Below, piece after piece: positions 16,645 through 24,595 of a stretch of DNA of 64,000 nucleotides. A model generated the notes under the pieces. That model was not told where the DNA came from. It ran no database searches and worked only from the letters and a program-made list of their open reading frames with translations. The stretch is from Azospirillum lipoferum (GTDB lineage: Bacteria; Pseudomonadota; Alphaproteobacteria; Azospirillales; Azospirillaceae): the NCBI RefSeq assembly GCF_024170005.1, contig NZ_JALJXJ010000018.1, positions 62,001 through 126,000 of the forward strand, written 5' to 3'. How positions within the stretch are numbered: the first letter of the stretch is position 1; every line of letters starts with the position of its first letter. Made by a program: the position numbers and the translations under genes.

Positions 16645-19425
16645 ATGGCCCCCGCCGCCGGCAAGCCCATCCCTCGTGCGACGTACCGGGTCCAATTGAA
16701 TGGCGAGTTCGGCTTCGACCGCACCGCCGCCATCGCCGACTATATCGCCCGCCTGGGCGTCAGCCATCTCTATGCCTCGCCCTACATGAAGGCGCGGCCG
16801 GGCAGCACCCACGGCTATGACATCGTCAACCATAACGAGCTGAATCCCGAGGTCGGCGACCAGAACGACTTCCGCGATCTGGTGGAGGCGCTGAAACGCA
16901 ATGGCCTGGGCCAGATCCTGGACTTCGTGCCCAACCACATGGGGGTCGGCGGCGCCGACAACGAATGGTGGTTGAATGTGCTGGAGTGGGGACCGGAAAG
17001 CCCGTATGCCGGGTATTTCGACATCGAATGGGAATCCGACTACCGCTATCTTCAGGGCAAGGTGCTGGTGCCCTTTCTGGGCGACCAGTATGGCGCGGTG
17101 CTGGTGTCGGGCGGGCTGGAGCTGCGCTTCGACAACGAGACCGGGAGCTTCGCCGTCTGGGCCTATGACAGCCACAAGCTGCCGGTGCGGCCGCAGGATT
17201 ACGGCATCATTCTGGGCAGCGACCATCCGGATCTGGAGCGGATCGCCGACGGCTTCACCCATCTGGCCGACGCCCGCCCGCACCAGCTTCGCCGCGCGTC
17301 GGACCTGAAGGCGGAGCTGGCGGAACTGGTGGCGACCCGGCCGGACGTGGCCGACGCGATCAACCAGCGGCTGTCCGTCTTCCGCGGCTATCAGGGGGAG
17401 ATCGACAGCTGGAGCCATCTGCATGAGCTGATCGGCTGCCAGAACTGGCGTGTCGCCTATTTCAAGGTGGCGGCCGACGACATCAACTATCGGCGCTTCT
17501 TCAACATCAACGAGCTGGCCGGCCTGCGCATGGACGAGCCGGAGCTGTTCGACGTGGCGCACCGCATGGTGCTGAAGATGGTGGAGGATGGTACGCTCGA
17601 CGGTATCCGCATCGACCACATCGACGGGTTGATCGACCCCAAGAGCTATTGCGAGCGGCTGGTCGCGGCGTCCTCCAGGCCCTTCTATCTGGTGGTGGAG
17701 AAGATCCTGGCCCGGCATGAGCGGCTACGCGAGGACTGGCCGATCGACGGCACCACCGGCTATGAGTTCGCCAACCTGATGGGCGGCCTGTTCGTCGATC
17801 CCAAGGGGGAGGAGGCCTTCACCCGCCTCTATGCCGACTTCATCGGCCGGCGCGACGATTTCGAAGAGGTGGTGCGACAGTGCAAGATCCGCATCATGGA
17901 AAGCGAGATGGCGAGCGAGCTGAACGTGCTGTCGCGCAAGGCGGCGCGCATCGCCCGCTCCAACCCAGTCACCGCCGACTTCACCGCCAACATCCTGCAT
18001 CAGGCGTTGAAGGAAACCATCGCCCGCTTTCCGGTCTATCGCACCTATGTCGACGGCGGCGTGCCGAGCGACCTGGACCGCCGTGACATCGACTGGGCGA
18101 TCTCCCAGGCGCGGCGGGCGGAGCAGGGGCCGGACGGCTCGGTCTATGATTTCCTGCAAAGGCTGCTGACCACCGATCTGGTGGCGGCGCCGAAGAGCGG
18201 CTACAGCCGCCGGCAGGTCACCCGCTTCGCCATGCGGTTCCAGCAATACAGCGGGCCGGTGATGGCAAAGGGGCTGGAGGACACCGCCTTCTACCGCTAC
18301 AACCGGCTGGTAGCGTTGAACGAGGTCGGCGGCCATCCCGACCATTTCGGCGTCAGCATCGCCGCTTTCCATCGGGCCAACCAGGACCGTGCCCGAAACT
18401 GGCCGGGCAATATGCTGGCCAGCACCACCCACGATACCAAGCGTGGCGAGGATACCCGCGCCCGGCTCTACGCCCTGTCGGAGATGCCGGAGGAATGGGA
18501 GCGGCAGGTCCAGACCTGGAGCCGGCTGCTGCGCGCCCGCCGCGGCGACGTGGAGGGAACCGCCCCGCCCGACCGCAACGACGAGTATCTGTTCTACCAG
18601 CTGCTTCTCGGCGCTTGGCCGGCGGAGCTGACCGGTGCGATGGTCGAGCAGATCGACCAGTCGGCAATGACCGCCTTCGCCGAGCGCATCGTCGGCGCCA
18701 TGACCAAGTCGATGCGCGAGGCCAAGGTCCATTCGACTTGGGCGGCCCCCAACGAGGCCTATGAAGGGGCGGTGGTCAGCTTTGTCCACGATGCGCTGGA
18801 CGTTACCAGGCGGAATGCCTTTCTGGAGGCTTTCCTGCCCTTCCAGGCGTCGCTGGCGCGCATCGGCATGGTCAATGGGCTGTCCCAGGCATTGCTGAAG
18901 CTGACCAGTCCCGGCGTGCCCGACATCTATCAGGGCTGCGAGTTGTGGAACCTCAGCCTCGTCGATCCTGACAACCGGCTGCCGGTGGATTACGACGCCC
19001 GCCGTAAGCTGCTGGACGAGATCGAGGGTGTCGTGGAGCGTGGAGAAGTCGCCGGCCTGCTGGAACGCTGGACCGACGGCGCAGTGAAGTTGGCAGTGAC
19101 GCGGCAGGCATTGGCGGTTCGTGCCGAGCTGCCGGAGGTCTTCAGTGCCGGCGAGTATCTGCCATTGGAGGCGACCGGCGAGCGTGCCGACCATGTAGTG
19201 GCCTATGCCCGCCGCAGTGGCGACGATGCGGTTGTGGTGGCCGTGCCGCGGCTGGTCGGGCAGCTGCGGGAAACGCCCGACTGGGGCAACACCGCCATCC
19301 CGCTGCCGCGCGGCACCCGCTGGAGCAATCGCCTGACCGGGGCGGAGGTGGAGGGTGGCGACGCGGTGATGGCTGCGACGTTGTTCGGCGATCTGCCGGT
19401 TGCCCTGCTGATCCGCGAGGGGTGA
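16645..19425 (+). CDS. treY: Malto-oligosyltrehalose synthase TreY
   Basis: Converts the reducing-end linkage of maltodextrins to trehalose, giving the substrate of TreZ; cytoplasmic GH13 enzyme of 926 residues. The start is the ATG at 16645 after a GAGGAG ribosome site. Motifs include PRATYRVQLNGEFGFDRT, YASPYMKARPGSTHGYD, DFVPNHMGV, the nucleophile region GTLDGIRIDHIDGLIDP, the acid/base YLVVEKILA, and STTHDTKRGEDTRARL. The C-terminal SPGVPDIYQGCE is also typical. It is co-oriented 40 bp after the TreZ-containing fusion and probably belongs to the same stress-induced operon. A strong hairpin terminator follows within ten bases of its stop. Confidence 0.96.
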   Translation: MAPAAGKPIPRATYRVQLNGEFGFDRTAAIADYIARLGVSHLYASPYMKARPGSTHGYDIVNHNELNPEVGDQNDFRDLVEALKRNGLGQILDFVPNHMGVGGADNEWWLNVLEWGPESPYAGYFDIEWESDYRYLQGKVLVPFLGDQYGAVLVSGGLELRFDNETGSFAVWAYDSHKLPVRPQDYGIILGSDHPDLERIADGFTHLADARPHQLRRASDLKAELAELVATRPDVADAINQRLSVFRGYQGEIDSWSHLHELIGCQNWRVAYFKVAADDINYRRFFNINELAGLRMDEPELFDVAHRMVLKMVEDGTLDGIRIDHIDGLIDPKSYCERLVAASSRPFYLVVEKILARHERLREDWPIDGTTGYEFANLMGGLFVDPKGEEAFTRLYADFIGRRDDFEEVVRQCKIRIMESEMASELNVLSRKAARIARSNPVTADFTANILHQALKETIARFPVYRTYVDGGVPSDLDRRDIDWAISQARRAEQGPDGSVYDFLQRLLTTDLVAAPKSGYSRRQVTRFAMRFQQYSGPVMAKGLEDTAFYRYNRLVALNEVGGHPDHFGVSIAAFHRANQDRARNWPGNMLASTTHDTKRGEDTRARLYALSEMPEEWERQVQTWSRLLRARRGDVEGTAPPDRNDEYLFYQLLLGAWPAELTGAMVEQIDQSAMTAFAERIVGAMTKSMREAKVHSTWAAPNEAYEGAVVSFVHDALDVTRRNAFLEAFLPFQASLARIGMVNGLSQALLKLTSPGVPDIYQGCELWNLSLVDPDNRLPVDYDARRKLLDEIEGVVERGEVAGLLERWTDGAVKLAVTRQALAVRAELPEVFSAGEYLPLEATGERADHVVAYARRSGDDAVVVAVPRLVGQLRETPDWGNTAIPLPRGTRWSNRLTGAEVEGGDAVMAATLFGDLPVALLIREG

Positions 19426-19434
19426 AGGAGGAAT

Positions 19435-19460
19435 CCCCGTCTCTCCTTGGAGAGACGGGG
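19435..19460 (+). terminator. Rho-independent terminator after treY
   Basis: Perfect 12-bp stem (CCCCGTCTCTCC pairs with GGAGAGACGGGG) with a 2-nt centre, followed by TTGTT. It lies between convergent treY and the Ser/Gly-rich protein gene, so it may serve both strands. Confidence 0.85.
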
Positions 19461-19478
19461 TTGTTAACTGACCTTGGA

Positions 19479-19877
19479 TCAGCGCACCGTGCTGCCGGTG
19501 CCCGTGGAGGAACCGCCGCCCATCGTCCTCGACGGCTGCTGCGTGCCGACCGGGCCGTCGGAGCCGGTCCCCATCGAGCCGCTGTTGCCCAGGCTGTTCC
19601 CGCCGGTGCCGCTGGTCGAGCTGGAGGAACCGGAGCCGGTCATCGACCCGCCCGAGGTCGAACCGCTGGTGGCGCCGCTGTTGCTGTCCACGCCGCCCAT
19701 GCTGCCGCAGCCGAGTTGGTTGTTCGACGTGCAGGGCGGGTTGGTCTGGTTGGAGTTGGTGGTCGAGCCGGCGCTGTTGGCCGCCGGGCTGCCGGAGATT
19801 GAACCGCTGTCAGCGGCGAAGGCCGGGGCGGCCATCAGGGCCAGGGCGGTGGCGGCGCCGATCATCAGGCTCTTCAT
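19479..19877 (-). CDS. Secreted Ser/Gly/Thr-rich low-complexity protein
   Basis: A 132-residue protein with a clear Sec signal peptide (MKSLMIGAATALALMAAPAFA, cut after about residue 21). The mature part consists almost wholly of Ser, Gly, Thr and Asn with recurrent GS, SGS and GSMG runs. Two cysteines (PCTSNNQLGC) could form a disulfide. The start is the ATG ending at 19877 after an AAAGGAA ribosome site. No enzymatic domain is seen. Composition suggests a disordered periplasmic or outer-surface protein. Function unknown. Confidence 0.75.
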   Translation of the reverse strand: MKSLMIGAATALALMAAPAFAADSGSISGSPAANSAGSTTNSNQTNPPCTSNNQLGCGSMGGVDSNSGATSGSTSGGSMTGSGSSSSTSGTGGNSLGNSGSMGTGSDGPVGTQQPSRTMGGGSSTGTGSTVR

Positions 19878-19927
19878 GAGGATTCCTTTCGCTGTGCAGC
19901 CCGTCAACGCCGGATGGCGGCGGGCCG

Positions 19928-19953
19928 AAAACTTGTCCGCGGAGTCCGGTTCG
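19928..19953 (-). promoter_or_regulatory. Weak stress-type promoter candidate for the Ser/Gly-rich protein
   Basis: On the minus strand CGAAC-N16-GTTTT, one base off the GGAAC-N16-GTT stress element, about 50 bp before the start codon. It is suggestive only because similar elements precede the trehalose genes and the gene at 20744. Confidence 0.3.
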
Positions 19954-20017
19954 TCCCCGCTTGCCATCCCACCAACAGCCCCGGTCCGGAATGATCGCGC
20001 GCGGCATGCGGAAACGA

Positions 20018-20043
20018 AAACGCCCGCCGAAGGGCGGGCGTTT
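20018..20043 (-). terminator. Terminator of the receiver-protein gene
   Basis: AAACGCCCGCC (20018-20028) pairs with GGCGGGCGTTT (20033-20043) around a 4-nt loop. On the minus strand it is followed by TTTTCGTTT. It lies about 25 bp after the stop of the gene at 20069. Confidence 0.8.
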
Positions 20044-20068
20044 CAGGCATCTCAACAACTGTGAGCGG

Positions 20069-20515
20069 TCAGGCCGACCGTGCCTTCGGCAGCCCGGCGG
20101 CCATGGCGGCGGAACCGTGGAAGATCTCCAGCGCTGCCGGCGTGGAGGACGGGCGCAGGCCGCCCAGGATCTCTCCGGCGGCGCCGACGGCCTGGACCAG
20201 GGCGTCCGGCATCACCGGCTTGCGCAGCAGGCCCATGGCGAAGCTGCGGGCCTCGGCGGCATGGTGGTCGAAACCGGTCATCAGCAGCGACGGAATGCTG
20301 TTCTCTTCCCACAGGCGACGGGCCAGCACCAAGCCATTCTCCCCACCGGCGAGATTGACGTCGACCAGCGCCAGTTCGGGACATTCGCGGGCACCGACCC
20401 GCGCAGCCTTCGCGGCGTCGCGCAGGGGTCCAACCACGGTGTAGCCCGCATTCTCCAGAACGGCCTTCACGGCCGGACCGATCAGCGGATCGTCCTCGAC
20501 GACAAGCACCTTCAA
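20069..20515 (-). CDS. Stand-alone receiver-domain response regulator
   Basis: A 148-residue protein made up of a single CheY-like receiver with a short tail. It has the acidic pocket in VLVVEDDP (about residues 3-10), the phospho-acceptor Asp in LALVDVNLAGGENG, the conserved Thr/Ser position in LLMTGFD and the switch Lys in LLRKPV. No output domain follows. The in-frame start is a TTG ending at 20515, with GGGAG about ten bases upstream; a nearby ATG is out of frame. Single-domain receivers of this kind act in phosphorelays or by protein contact. No kinase gene is adjacent. Confidence 0.82.
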   Translation of the reverse strand: MKVLVVEDDPLIGPAVKAVLENAGYTVVGPLRDAAKAARVGARECPELALVDVNLAGGENGLVLARRLWEENSIPSLLMTGFDHHAAEARSFAMGLLRKPVMPDALVQAVGAAGEILGGLRPSSTPAALEIFHGSAAMAAGLPKARSA

Positions 20516-20688
20516 GACGGCATGCTCCCTTGATTGACGGTCCGGGCTTATATCCCGTTCCGTCCGGTTTCCGAAGCGCGTTCGGCTTCGATCAACTGAA
20601 CCGCCCATGTTTGTCGCGGTTCCGTCCCGTTCAAGAGGTCGAAGGGGTACTCCCTTCCGGTCATGGCGCCCTACTGAACGTCCGGGTT

Positions 20689-20715
20689 GGAAACATACAC
20701 CATTGCAGAGCGTTT
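20689..20715 (+). promoter_or_regulatory. Stress-type promoter candidate for the gene at 20744
   Basis: GGAAA at 20689-20693, seventeen bases, then CGTTT at 20711-20715. It differs from the GGAAC-N17-CGTT stress element at one base, and would start transcription about 20 bases before the ATG. Confidence 0.5.
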
Positions 20716-20743
20716 TACCCGGACGCGAGAGAGGAAAGACAAA

Positions 20744-20962
20744 ATGGCATTCGTTGAACTGACCGACACGTCCGGGGAAACCGTTTTGGTGAACCCCATC
20801 GTGGTGGCCTATCTGCGTACCGCCGCCGACGGCGGCACGGAGCTGTTTTTCGCCGGCCGGGCCGAGCCGCTGCGGCTGACCGGGGCACCGTCCGACATCG
20901 TCCGCGCCCTGGAAAACGCCGCACCAATCCCGCCCGATCCCACCCTGTCGCTGCTGGCCTGA
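20744..20962 (+). CDS. Small FlbD-like hypothetical protein
   Basis: A 72-residue soluble protein beginning MAFVELTDTSGETVLVNPIV. The start is fixed by a GAGAGAGGAAAG ribosome site. The pattern of a short beta strand, VLVNPxxVAYL, then DGGTELFF and a C-terminal helix resembles the small FlbD/SwrD-type proteins of flagellar clusters, but the similarity is by eye only. It is preceded by a stress-type promoter candidate and ends eight bases before the convergent enoyl-CoA hydratase gene. Confidence 0.6.
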   Translation: MAFVELTDTSGETVLVNPIVVAYLRTAADGGTELFFAGRAEPLRLTGAPSDIVRALENAAPIPPDPTLSLLA

Positions 20963-20970
20963 CGATAAAC

Positions 20971-21753
20971 TCAGGTGCGGGGATAGCTTGGAGGACGCTT
21001 TTCGAAGAAGGCGGTGATCCCCTCCGCCGCCTCCGCCCCATGCAGGGCCTCGACGAAGAAGGCGGCCTCGCGGTCGAGCTGCTCGTCGGGCGCACCGAAG
21101 CCGCTTTCGATCAGGCGCTTGGCCCGGCCGATGGCGAGCGTCGGCCCATCCGCCAGCCGCTCCGCCCAGGCGAGCGCTTCAGCCAGCGTAGTGCCGGGCG
21201 CCACCACCCGGTTGACGATGGCGAGCTGGGCCAGCCGCGCCGCGCCGATCCTGCCGCCTTCGAACATGATCTCGGCCGCCAGCTGCGGCGTCGCGGCGCG
21301 GGCGAGGAAGGCCGACGCCCCGCCGTCGGGGTTCAATCCGACCCTCACATAGGCCAGCGTGAACACCGCATCCTCGGCTGCGACGATCAGGTCGCAGCCG
21401 AGCGCCACCGAAAAACCCGCCCCGGCGGCGGCGCCCTCGACGGCGGCGATCACCGGCTTGGGGCAGGCGCGCATGGCGCGGGTCCAGCCATGGAAGCGCT
21501 CCAGGCTGGCGCGGGTCACCTCCGGGTCGGCCTTGGCGTTGCCGAGCAGCCGGCCCAGGTTGCCGCCGGAGCAGAAGGTGCCGTTCGCCCCAGTCAGCAC
21601 GATGGCACCCACCTCCGGATCCTCGGCCGCCTGCACCAGCGCGTCACGGGCCGCGGCCATCATCTCCGGCCCCAGCGCGTTCTTGGTGGCCGCGTCGTCC
21701 ATCGTCAGCACCATCACGCGGCCCTGGTGCGCGACGGTCAGTTGTCCGCTCAT
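20971..21753 (-). CDS. Enoyl-CoA hydratase/isomerase family protein
   Basis: Crotonase-fold enzyme of 260 residues acting on acyl-CoA intermediates. It has the oxyanion-hole motifs NGTFCSGGNL (about 58-67) and AAVEGAAAGAGFSVALGCDL, and the helix region YVRVGLNPDGGASAFLARA. There, Asp replaces one usual Glu position, as in isomerase-like (PaaG-type) members, so hydratase versus isomerase activity is open. It is the last gene of the nine-gene operon 29410-20971 and overlaps the thioesterase gene by four bases. It probably performs a beta-oxidation-like step on the acid imported by the ABC transporter. Confidence 0.88.
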   Translation of the reverse strand: MSGQLTVAHQGRVMVLTMDDAATKNALGPEMMAAARDALVQAAEDPEVGAIVLTGANGTFCSGGNLGRLLGNAKADPEVTRASLERFHGWTRAMRACPKPVIAAVEGAAAGAGFSVALGCDLIVAAEDAVFTLAYVRVGLNPDGGASAFLARAATPQLAAEIMFEGGRIGAARLAQLAIVNRVVAPGTTLAEALAWAERLADGPTLAIGRAKRLIESGFGAPDEQLDREAAFFVEALHGAEAAEGITAFFEKRPPSYPRT

Positions 21754-22193
21754 AGCTCGATCCCCTCCCGGTTCTCGCTGCCCGGCCGGTATTTGAACAT
21801 GCCTTCCGACGTGGCGATCAGGGCGCCGGTATCGCCATGGCGGATCTCCGCCGCAATCCCGACGATCTTGCGCCCGCCGCCGCGCAGCCGGCCGGTGGCG
21901 ACCAGCGTACCGGTGCGTGCCTGACCCAGGAAGCTTGTCGACAAGGACAGCGTCACCACCCGCCGCACCCGGCCGGGGAAGGGACAGTATGTGGCCGAGA
22001 ATCCGGAAACAGTGTCCAAAAGCGTCGCCAGAACCCCGCCATGCACCACGCCGGCCCGGTTCAGGTGGCGCTCGTCGATGGCCATCGTCAGCTCCGCCTC
22101 TCCCTCCTCCCAGCGACTCAAGGCGTAGCCCAGCAGGCGTTGGAAGCCCGATTCCGGCTCCCCGTTCAGCAGATCATCCATACCCTGTCCCAT
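21750..22193 (-). CDS. PaaI-family hotdog-fold thioesterase
   Basis: A 147-residue acyl-CoA thioesterase-like protein. The hotdog core shows LNRAGVVHGGVLATLLDTVSG, with the HGG motif and the downstream acidic residue typical of PaaI/4HBT proteins, followed by the sheet LSLSTSFLGQARTGTLVATG. The ATG ends at 22193 and shares one base with the livF stop (TGATG), which fixes the start and implies coupling. It may release CoA from dead-end or toxic acyl-CoA intermediates of the operon's pathway. Confidence 0.87.
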   Translation of the reverse strand: MGQGMDDLLNGEPESGFQRLLGYALSRWEEGEAELTMAIDERHLNRAGVVHGGVLATLLDTVSGFSATYCPFPGRVRRVVTLSLSTSFLGQARTGTLVATGRLRGGGRKIVGIAAEIRHGDTGALIATSEGMFKYRPGSENREGIEL

Positions 22194-22915
22194 CACGCGG
22201 CTGTTTCATGCGCGAAGTAAAGCGCGTGAAGCCGCTCCAGGTCCACCCGGTCGCCGCGTTCGGACAGCACGACCTTGCCCGACTGCATCAGATAGACATG
22301 ATCGGCGATCCTCAGGGCCCTGCTGGTGTTCTGCTCCACCAGCAGGATGGTCAGCCCCTCCGCCCGCAGCCGCGCCAGGATGCGGAAGATCTCGTCCACC
22401 ACCACGGGGGCGAGGCCGAGCGACGGCTCGTCGATCAGGCAGACGCGTGGCTGCTCCATCAGGCCGCGGCCGATGGCGAGCATCTGTGCCTCCCCGCCCG
22501 ACAGGGTGCCGGCGATCTGGCCGCGCCGCTCCGCCAGCCGGGGGAACATGTCGAACACCATCGCCCTGTTGCGCTTCCAGTCCTTGCGGCAGCCGCGCGG
22601 GAAGGCGCCCATCATCAGATTGTCCTCCACCGTCATGTCGGGGAAGATCATCCGGCCTTCGGGGATCATCACCAGCCCGTCGGCCACCCGGTCCCAGGTC
22701 TTCACCGCCTTGCGGCTCTGCCCGTCGATGCGGATGTCGCCGGAGGTGGCGGGCACCAGCCCCATGATGGCGCGCAGCAGCGTGGTCTTGCCGGCGCCGT
22801 TCGGGCCGACGATCACCGTGGTCTTGCCGGTCTCAACCGACAGCGAGACGTCCCACAGCACGTTGATCGCGCCATAGCCGGCGCGGAGCGTCAGGATATC
22901 GAACGCGTTGGTCAT
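22193..22915 (-). CDS. livF: Branched-chain amino acid-type ABC transporter ATPase LivF
   Basis: Cytoplasmic ATPase of 240 residues. Walker A GPNGAGKTT (about 38-46), Q-loop region MIPEGRMIFPDMTVEDNLMMG, signature LSGGEAQ, Walker B VCLIDEPSLGLAP and switch His replaced by VEQN, as usual in LivF. It pairs with LivG and overlaps its neighbours by four bases upstream and one base downstream. In this operon the substrate is likely an organic acid rather than an amino acid, because acyl-CoA genes flank the transporter. Confidence 0.95.
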   Translation of the reverse strand: MTNAFDILTLRAGYGAINVLWDVSLSVETGKTTVIVGPNGAGKTTLLRAIMGLVPATSGDIRIDGQSRKAVKTWDRVADGLVMIPEGRMIFPDMTVEDNLMMGAFPRGCRKDWKRNRAMVFDMFPRLAERRGQIAGTLSGGEAQMLAIGRGLMEQPRVCLIDEPSLGLAPVVVDEIFRILARLRAEGLTILLVEQNTSRALRIADHVYLMQSGKVVLSERGDRVDLERLHALYFAHETAA

Positions 22916-23637
22916 GACGCCTCCGCAAGGGTGGTTTCGCCGGTGTAGCTGCGGATCACCTCCGGGTCGCGGAACACCGCGTCGGGGGAACCATCGGCGA
23001 TGATCTGGCCGAAATTCAGCACCAGCACCCGCGGGCAGAGTGTGGCGATGGTGGCGATGTCATGCTCGATGATGACCATGGCGAGGCGGTAGCGGTCGCG
23101 CACCGCCGCCAGCCGTTCCATGAAGGCGCGCTTGCTGCTGGTCTCCAGCCCGGCCAGCACCTCGTCGAGCAGAAGCAGGCTGGGTTCGGTCGCCAGGGCC
23201 TTGCCGACCTCCAGCGCCTTGTGCTCGGTCAGGGCAAGTTCGGTGGTGGCGTCGCGGTCAGCCTTGTCGCGCAGGTTCAGGATGTCGAGGATCTCGTCGA
23301 TCCGCCCGGGATCCTTCTTCCCGGCGCCGAAGCGCTGGGCGACCAGCAGGTTTTCCCGCACGGTGCAGTGGCCGAAGGGGCGCGGGATCTGAAAGCTGCG
23401 CCCGATGCCGAGCCGTGCCCGTTTCCATTCCGGCAGCTTCAGCAGAGAGGCGCCGCGGAAGTCCAGCCGGCCGGCGGTCGGCCGCACCACGCCGGAGATG
23501 ACGTTGAACAGCGTGGTCTTGCCGGCACCGTTGGGGCCGACCAGACCGATGCTCTCCCCTTCCGCGACGAAGAAGCTGGCGCTTTTCAGTGCCTGGACAC
23601 CGCCGAAATTGACCTGGACGCCTTCAAGCGTGAGCAT
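22912..23637 (-). CDS. livG: Branched-chain amino acid-type ABC transporter ATPase LivG
   Basis: ATPase partner of LivF, 241 residues. It has Walker A GPNGAGKTTLFN, Walker B SLLLLDEVLAGL and switch His in VIIEHDIATI. The signature position reads LALTEHKALEVGKALA instead of LSGGQ, a variation seen in some LivG-type proteins of organic-acid transporters. It overlaps livM by 14 bases and livF by four, consistent with one translated unit. Confidence 0.94.
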   Translation of the reverse strand: MLTLEGVQVNFGGVQALKSASFFVAEGESIGLVGPNGAGKTTLFNVISGVVRPTAGRLDFRGASLLKLPEWKRARLGIGRSFQIPRPFGHCTVRENLLVAQRFGAGKKDPGRIDEILDILNLRDKADRDATTELALTEHKALEVGKALATEPSLLLLDEVLAGLETSSKRAFMERLAAVRDRYRLAMVIIEHDIATIATLCPRVLVLNFGQIIADGSPDAVFRDPEVIRSYTGETTLAEAS

Positions 23638-24595
23638 GGCGGCTCTCCTTCACCGGGCGGCGGCGCAAGGCCGGCATCAGCCCGCCGGGGCTGAACAGGA
23701 TCATGGCGCAGAGCAGCACGCCCAGGACCATCTGGTGGCCGTGCGGCAGGATCGGCTTGAACAGCAGCTGGTCGACCAGATAGATCGCCAGCGCCCCCAC
23801 CACCGGACCCCACACCGTGCGGTAGCCGCCGAAGATGGCCGCGGCGATGGGCAGCACGGTCCAGCCGCTGGAAAAGGCGTAGTCTGGGTCGAGGAAGCTG
23901 ATGAAATGGGCATTGAAGGCGCCGACCACCCCGGTGATGAAGGCTGACAGCACCAGCATCGCCGCCTTCAGGTGCGTGCTGGGCACGCCGACGACGCGGG
24001 TCGCCACTTCGGTATCGTGCATCGCCTTCAGGGCGAGGCCCCAGGTGCTGCGCCGGATGGCGTCATAGGCGAAGGCCGCCAGCACGACGATGGTCAGGAC
24101 GATCAGGTAGCCGCCCAGCTTCTCGCCGAAATCGAAGCCCAGGATTTTCGGAAAGCGCGGGATCGACAGCAGCCCGCCGGCTCCACCGGTGACCGGCGTC
24201 ATCTCCGTCGCCAGGATCTGGAAGATGTGGGCATAGGCGAGGATGGCGAGCGCGAAATATGGACCGCGCAGCCGCAGGGCCGGCAGCATGGCGATGGACG
24301 ACAGCGCAGCCCCCACCCCGCCCAGCAGCATCGCAGCGAAGACCGGCACCCCCAGCTTCATCGCCAGCACGGCCGAGGTGTAGGAGCCCACCCCGAAGAA
24401 GGCGGCGTGGCCGAAGCTGACCATGCCGCCGAGGTTGCCGAGCAGTGCCCAGGCCACTGCCACCCCGGCGATGGTCAGCGCCGCCACGATCAGCCCCAGC
24501 ACATAGGCGTTGCCGCCGAACAGCAGCGGCACGCCGACATAGGCGACGGCAAGGGCGGCGACCAGCAAGAGACGGTTCAACAGGGAATTGCTCAT
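23624..24595 (-). CDS. livM: ABC transporter permease LivM
   Basis: Inner-membrane permease of 323 residues with eight or more hydrophobic segments. Family signatures are GMVSFGHAAFFGVGSYTSAV, LRLRGPYFALAILAY, TGGAGGLLSIPRF and the cytoplasmic coupling loop RSTWGLALKAMHDTEVATRVVG. The start is the ATG ending at 24595, which overlaps the livH stop by four bases. An open frame continues further upstream but lies inside livH and lacks membrane character. Confidence 0.95.
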   Translation of the reverse strand: MSNSLLNRLLLVAALAVAYVGVPLLFGGNAYVLGLIVAALTIAGVAVAWALLGNLGGMVSFGHAAFFGVGSYTSAVLAMKLGVPVFAAMLLGGVGAALSSIAMLPALRLRGPYFALAILAYAHIFQILATEMTPVTGGAGGLLSIPRFPKILGFDFGEKLGGYLIVLTIVVLAAFAYDAIRRSTWGLALKAMHDTEVATRVVGVPSTHLKAAMLVLSAFITGVVGAFNAHFISFLDPDYAFSSGWTVLPIAAAIFGGYRTVWGPVVGALAIYLVDQLLFKPILPHGHQMVLGVLLCAMILFSPGGLMPALRRRPVKESRHAHA

